Shown: positions 58,052 through 64,000 of the stretch, piece by piece
Position numbering within the stretch: the stretch's first letter is position 1
Layout: the number at the start of each line of letters is the position of its first letter
Assembly (NCBI GenBank): GCA_905250075.1
Contig: CAJNOP010000123.1
Span: 147,903 to 211,902 of the forward strand
Length of the DNA: 64,000 nucleotides
Reading direction: 5' to 3'
Source of the DNA: Rotaria sp. Silwood1
Lineage: Eukaryota > Rotifera > Eurotatoria > Philodinida > Philodinidae
Position numbers and translations under genes: made by a program
Notes under the pieces: model-generated
What the model saw: only the letters and a program-made list of their open reading frames with translations
What the model was told of the DNA's origin: nothing
The model's database searches: none

Positions 58052-61000
58052 ATGAGTGAAATACAGATGGTAAGAAATCAAAGAATGTTATTATTTAATT
58101 TTTCTTTTTTTGCTTCATTTTATTATTAAATAGATTACAAATAACGAAGTTAATATAACAATGTCTAACATTAGTAAAGATAATAATCGAATTCAAATAT
58201 CAAAAAATTCAATTCAAGAAAAAATTAATAAATTTTGGAATTATTATTCGAAATTTTTAATACGTTTTTCATGGCTAATACTTATTTTAAGTTTATGTAT
58301 AACTATTGGACTTACAATATGTTTTTTTTATTTTATTCAAATATATCAGTTTGATGAAACAATTTTTTTTATGCAAAATAGTCAAGCTATAAAAAATGTT
58401 CAACGAATTCAAACATTATTTGGAAATGATAAAAATTTTCGTGTACATCAACAAATGAGTCTTTATCCAGCTGTAGATATTATTATTAAAAGAAAATTAC
58501 AAACAAATTCTGGACATGTTAATGAAACAAATATGTTAACTAATGATACTATTAATGAGGTATGAAAAAAAAAAGAATATTTCAGATATCTATAGTTTAG
58601 TTAACTTGAAAAACTCATTGAAATTAGAAATAAATATTTTCATGAGAACTGTCGATTAGATATAATAGAAGTCAATTTATTGAGAAGACATACATTAATA
58701 TTTTTTACTTTTTAATAACGAATTGTTAGTACAATTCATACAGAATTAAAAAATAAAACACGATATAGCTGTTGTTGTGGTTCATAGACAGGCATGAATC
58801 ATAGTTCACTTTTATCATCCTATAGCAGTCAATTAAAGGCCTCGGTTAATCATGTCTACCTCTGAATCACTACGGTAATGACATAAGGGTCCTGTCTCGG
58901 TTATTATGACTCTTTTCACTGTTTATTTTAAACAGAACGAGTCGTAGAACTACAAATTTTTTATTAGCTTTACACATTGATTAAGTGCTCGTTCAACATA
59001 CACAGTGTTATCTATTATGTCTGTGCGATATATACGCTATAGCTAATAGGAAATACAAATAAATTTATGAAAAACTACAATAAGAATTATTCGGTTTGGT
59101 TTCGATAATATAAATTGATCTCGAAGCGAGTTGATACATTTTCACTTAATCGAAATACTCCGGTGTGTGTTTCCTTATATAACTGATGCCCACGCCAAAA
59201 TAAAAGAGGGATGGGTGTAAGCTCAATAACTCGACAACCGCAATAGCCAGCGACCTGCGGTTTTCACCAATCGAAAGAGGAGGAGTGGGCACGTATTTTT
59301 CTTCGATAATGTATAAGACGAAATTCTTTTAAAAGTAAGGATATTTGAAAAACATGCAAAAGAACTCATGAAAATGACCTGCCAGGTAGATGAAATTTTG
59401 ATTTTGACCTTCGATTTAAATAGAGGAACTTGAGATCTACAGTTCAAGACACAATACACTTTCTTACTTTTTCTACATTTTCATCGAAATCTCAAGCTAC
59501 TAGGATAAAAAGTGCGAAAACTTAATAAAAAAATCAGCAAAATTTCCTATTATTTGCGCATGTAAGTACATGATTCCATTGGCTCAATGTTTGAATGTAA
59601 TAAGACATTCATTTGCATTGTATCTTGAACTATCTCAAGTTCCTCTATCTAAAGCGAAGGTCAAAATCAAGTTTCATCTAGCTGGCAGGACATTTTCATG
59701 AGTTCTTTTGCATGTTTTTCAAATATCATTCGTTTTAAAAGAACTTCGTCTTATATATTATCGAAGAAAAATACGTGCCCACTCCTCCTCTTTGGATTGG
59801 TGAAAACCGTAGGTCACTAGCTATTGCAATTGTCGAGTTATTGAGCTTACACCCATCCCTCTTTTATTCTGGTGCGGACATTAGTCTTTGACACCAGTAC
59901 AGAGTGTTTAATTTTCGAGAAAAAGACTTCTAGAATCAATTCTTTTGAAAAAACAAACACACATGAAAAAGCTCAAAAGAAAAACCTTGCCTATTCGTTT
60001 AACTGTTACCAGTTACTACTATATATATATATATATCATAGAAGGATTATTTTATTGTCTATTTTGGGAGATATACCTTTACCATTGTTTTAGTTAATCC
60101 TTCAGAAATATAGCAAGGACATAGTCTTCTATATTATAATGAGACGTTATTGAGATACGGTCTGTGATTATACATCAATGTCTATTATTGTATAGAAGAC
60201 GAGTCGAATTTTTTTTGTTTCTATACTTCAACACTCTTGGAAGGTCATATTTAACAAAGTTTCAATACGATTCTGAATAGTTTGAAATTCGCTGTTATTG
60301 TTTATTACTATCAATAGTATTCATAAAAATATTAGAGTATGTTAAGAGAAATTTTGAGTGAAATCGAATAGGTGATTTATGATACAACATGAATATAAAT
60401 TGATCTTGCTATCTTATTGTCATAAGAAAATTCAATGAATGGAAAAATACAAAAAAAAAAACGAATGTCACAAAGAAAAATTAAATTCAATCAAAGGTTG
60501 ATTAATATACCTTTGATGAGTGTGGATTTGAAAGCGATACTAATAATCTTCGAACTACCCACACTCATAATATGACTATTTCAGCCATTGTATTCTCAGG
60601 ACTTTGGTTTGGTAATTCAACATTTTTCTATCATATTAGACAATTATACGTCTAGAAATGTCTTTAAATTTACGAACAAACTTACTGCTAATACGTCAAG
60701 CATCAGAAACATAGGTTTCGATATGGGAGCAAGGCTGAGTGAGCTACTCTCTTCCAGGTTTTACTTTCTGTTCGAGTAAATTTTGAGCTGTTTTTGAAAA
60801 ATTGTTTACTAAATTTTTAAAACGTGGGTTTTCACAATTATTTTTTGTCAAACTGACTGTCTCCAGATATCTGTCAAGTTTTCACCTCTTCCCACTTCTA
60901 TAACTTATTGAAAGGTCACCTTAAAAATGAAATAGTGCATTAAGTATGATTCAAGTAGTGAATTTGCATTTCGAAACAACTTTATAATTATTTTCTAATT

Positions 61001-63106
61001 AACTGGATATCGAATGAATTAACTTGATATGATTAATCTTGTGTATTATTTCTATTTTTAAAAGGGAAAAATTCGACGTAAATATTCAAAAAAGTACTTT
61101 TCTTTCACAATAGAATTCTTTTATTGTATTAAGCTTTTTGCTGATTCTGTACATTTTCCTACTCTAATATTTATTACTGCATTAGTTATTAAGAGATATT
61201 TCACTGATTTTCTTTTTCATATTCGAGCGGAGTCAATTTGTAATCATGCTGCAGTGCATTGAAATAGATGATAGTCCCTTATCGTTATTATTATTTTACT
61301 CTTCAAGGACGAAGAATGAGACTTTTTTTTCAGAGATGTATTAGTAGATATTTCATTCTTCTTTATCTCATGATAGGTGATATCATTAAATGATAAAGTA
61401 TCATGATATACAAAAGGTAACAAGAGTATAAAATTTTATTTATGATCTTTTACAGGCTCGATGCATATGAACTTTATCACAAATTTGATTCAAAAAAAAA
61501 ATTAAAATTAGAATAATGAAGAAACTAATATTCTAACAATTATTATTCATTTTAATATAAAATAAAACCTTTTTTATCTAATATAATTGTTAAAATAATT
61601 GCCATGAAAGATGCCAAGTGCTTATGAACTAAAGTACTCATCAAAGTTTAAGAGCAGTTATATTTTTAAGTTTTTTTTCTTGATACTAACGTAAGATATA
61701 TTATATACAACAATAGAGTAAATCATCCTCTAAAAAATAGAACATCGCCAAATTTTCTGCGATGTGTTTCGACTAAGTTATAGCAATTTGATTGAAAGTC
61801 AAAAAAAAAAATGTTTTTTTTTTCTATAGGACATTTAAAAGGACGACTTCAGGCACTTGCGTAAGATTGCGGTATCTCACCTAAAAAAAATGTTGCAGAG
61901 AACCCGGAAATACCTAATTTTATAGGAAATTATTTGCTCTATCGTTTACATAGTCTAAACAAAATTATATTTGCCCGTCATTGAAAGTAAACCTTATTCA
62001 ATAGTTTTCATACAAACTATGTTAACATTGCCATATGAAAATTTTCAAGATGATACTGTGATAGTTCAAGCTCATTTTACGCCAACAGAAAAGATTGTCA
62101 TCTTATTGACAATACGATATACTCTAAAATTTGTTTTTTATAGGAATAACTATATCAGGCATCTTTTATTCATATAAAATAAAAGTAAAGAATACCGTAT
62201 CAATAAATATAATGAAAAGACTTATTCAATTGATTTATTGTTATCTGTACGGATAAAAACACATTTTTTTAAAGAATTTCATTTGTATATTATTTCTATT
62301 TATAAAAAAAAAACGAGCTAAACAATTAATCTATCTTTTAAACTATTTGTATATTTAGGTTCGTTCATTAGATCGTCAAATTCAATCTATTCGAATAAGT
62401 AATAACAATAATTCATTGCAATATAATTATTCATTATTATGCGCAATTATGAATCATGCTTGTCTTATCGATGGAAATTATTTATTATCTGATATATTTC
62501 GTCAAGATGCTTCATATTTAAAACGTAAACCAGATGAAATTTATTTTGATTCAAGTACAGGTGCTAATGGCATATCATCATTTATATTTAGTAAACATCA
62601 TCAATTTATAAATGTAACATCACCTGAGTCAGATTATGTCGATGAAGAAGAAGAAGAAGAATATTTAGATGTAACAACACAAGCTACTTTGACAGAAATT
62701 ATATCATATGTTCCAATATTTCGTCTTCGATATTCATTAAATGTTACAACTAATGAAATGCGTTATTTATCAACTATATGGGAAAATGAAGTATTACGTT
62801 ATCTTAATGAAAAATTTCAATCAAAATTAATTTATTTGTCAGTATCAGGTTCAACATCAATAAGTGATGCTGTTAGTAAACAAGCACGTAATGAAGGGCC
62901 ATTTATAGCAATAATGCTTTTAATATTTTTTATATTCGTTTGTTTTTTTATCAGTATTCAAGGAAATTTTCATACATCTGTTGGATATTTATCTCTTTGT
63001 GGAATAATTAGTTTAGCTCTTTCATCGGGTGCTACGTTTGGTTTAATATCAATTTTTAAAATTCAAATTATTGAACCGATGGCACTTATTGTTTTTGTGG
63101 TCGCTA
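58052..63106 (+). CDS. Patched/SSD-family membrane protein, N-terminal part (continues past window)
   Basis: Exons 58052-58069, 58134-58559 and 62359-63106 give 397 residues plus one base of the next codon. TM1 is at about residues 47-78 (FSWLILILSLCITIGLTICF), followed by a large extracellular domain with several N-glycosylation sites, Cys residues (LLCAIMNHAC) and an acidic DEEEEEE run. Then EGPFIAIMLLIFFIFVCFFI, a second helix with SLALSSGATFGLI, and IIEPMALIVFVVAS begin the sterol-sensing-domain helices of the Patched/PTCHD/PTR group (RND superfamily). The expected next motif (GVDD-type) would follow the GTAAGT donor at 63107, but no matching exon was seen before 64000. Intron 2 is about 3.8 kb, very large for this genome, and holds a foldback element. 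Likely a plasma-membrane lipid/sterol transporter or receptor (family inference). Confidence 0.85.
59183..59884. mobile_element. foldback MITE-like element in intron 2 of the Patched-like gene
   Basis: Left arm (about 59183-59455) and right arm (about 59620-59884) are reverse complements with few mismatches, sharing AATAAAAGAGGGATGGGTGT at the ends and a CATGCAAAAGAACTCATGAA block. About 165 bp of spacer. No target duplication or transposase seen. Confidence 0.85.
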
Positions 63107-64000
63107 GTAAGTTTAAATATAAGCATGCTTTTTATTTTTCGATACGATGCGAAGAACAATTAGATGTTTATCATTTAACTTATTATAAAATTGAGTTTAA
63201 GTGACTGTGTTAAGCAAATATGATTGAATTTCGAGTTTTTCGTTTACTCTCCAATATGAACTCTACATGATGTTGTCCGAACCAGGAGAGTTTTGGTTGA
63301 TCCGCTAAGAAAACTGTTAGAATTGTGATCATGGATCATTTTGTGCTGAGCAGGTAAAAATCGAAAAAATAAGTATTTTTCTTGTGATAGACTTTATAAA
63401 AGTTTTTTTTAATTGTATCTTAATAGTTAGCAAATAATTACTGCTTTGTACAAAATTCTTTTCTGTATCTTGCCATATATATATGTTCCATAATATTATG
63501 TGGTATTCCTTCAACAAGTTTGATTCGAGGCTTTTTCCTCCAGAAAAAAAAATATTTTTGAGTCTTTTCAAGAGTCAATTAAAGCTCAATAGTTAAAAGT
63601 TACAGAAAAATTCTCAGCACATATGATGAAAGAAAACAAAATTTTGATTCTAATACACTGCTTATGTCTTTTGTTTAATATATTTAAAGACGTAAAAAAT
63701 AGTCAAATATTTTATCTAGAAACTTTCCATGCATCCTTTGTATTAATTCTTAAAATATGTTCAACAGAGAGGGGATACTTCAAAAAAGTTACATAGATTT
63801 CGATCCTGTAGTTTTTCTACTCAGGCCGAAAGCCATACAAAGCCTTCGATTTGGTTTCAACTTGTTTTCATTAACTTCCGTAATAGCCGAAAATACTATA
63901 AAAAGTTAGTACACTCCGTAGTCCTAAGTCGTCTGCTTTGATCTAAATGTGTCTTGCTGAGTACTACATTTTAATAAAAATGCATACTGATAATGAGGGA
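63107..64000. other. intron 3 of the Patched-like gene (or 3' flank)
   Basis: Starts with GTAAGT. No continuation exon was recognised, so the gene most likely resumes beyond the window. Confidence 0.5.

Noticed and set aside
1..64000. CRISPR arrays, rRNA, tRNA, reverse transcriptase or transposase genes
   Set aside because: None seen: repeats are contiguous tandem arrays or palindromes without unique spacers, and no catalytic motifs of these enzymes appear in any frame examined.

Overview
The window looks like nuclear DNA of an invertebrate, most likely a bdelloid rotifer (inference). It is very AT-rich. Its genes have many introns of about 45-105 bp with GT..AG ends. It carries divergent rhodopsin-like GPCRs and an ADP-ribosyltransferase-fold protein with an N-terminal domain that I associate with bdelloid gene families. 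I see no operons, rRNA, tRNA or CRISPR.

Genes from left to right: a Pro/Val/Cys-rich repeat protein with a Gly/Leu-rich tail (1-1612, 5' end outside the window); an intronless, low-complexity polyQ protein on the minus strand (4952-6250); a type II membrane protein with three CxxxC modules and a mucin-like Thr/Gly repeat that runs into an assembly gap (8057-10347, gap 10348-11206); a small secreted Cys-rich protein (15857-16228); a two-exon GPCR (19352-20393) with a decayed paralogue fragment about 2.4 kb upstream; a three-exon ART-fold protein on the minus strand with a degenerate active site (22691-24423); a neuropeptide-type GPCR on the minus strand (31211-32434); a broken coiled-coil gene (47197-48046); a nine-exon mitochondrial carrier homologue, MTCH family (54368-57007); and the first three exons of a Patched/SSD-family membrane protein (58052-63106, continuing past the window).

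Between the genes the window is rich in palindromic, non-autonomous element-like structures. Clear examples are 11551-12330, 14161-14988 (TA flanks), 27771-29600 (GC-rich subterminal arrays), 40403-40973 (6-bp flanking duplication, CGTGAT repeats), 41460-43783 (10-bp TIRs around three 266-bp TATA-bearing tandem units), 45888-46092, 47520-47769 (TTAA-flanked, inside an exon), 52740-53145, 53279-53580 and 59183-59884 (inside an intron). No transposase or reverse transcriptase was recognised, so these elements would have to be mobilised from elsewhere.

The strongest leads are the TTAA-flanked MITE whose exact removal restores a coiled-coil reading frame, the ART-fold protein lacking its expected catalytic residues, and the composite 41460-43783 and 27771-29600 elements, whose layout I cannot match to a named family. 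All function calls are from reading the translations; no database search was run.
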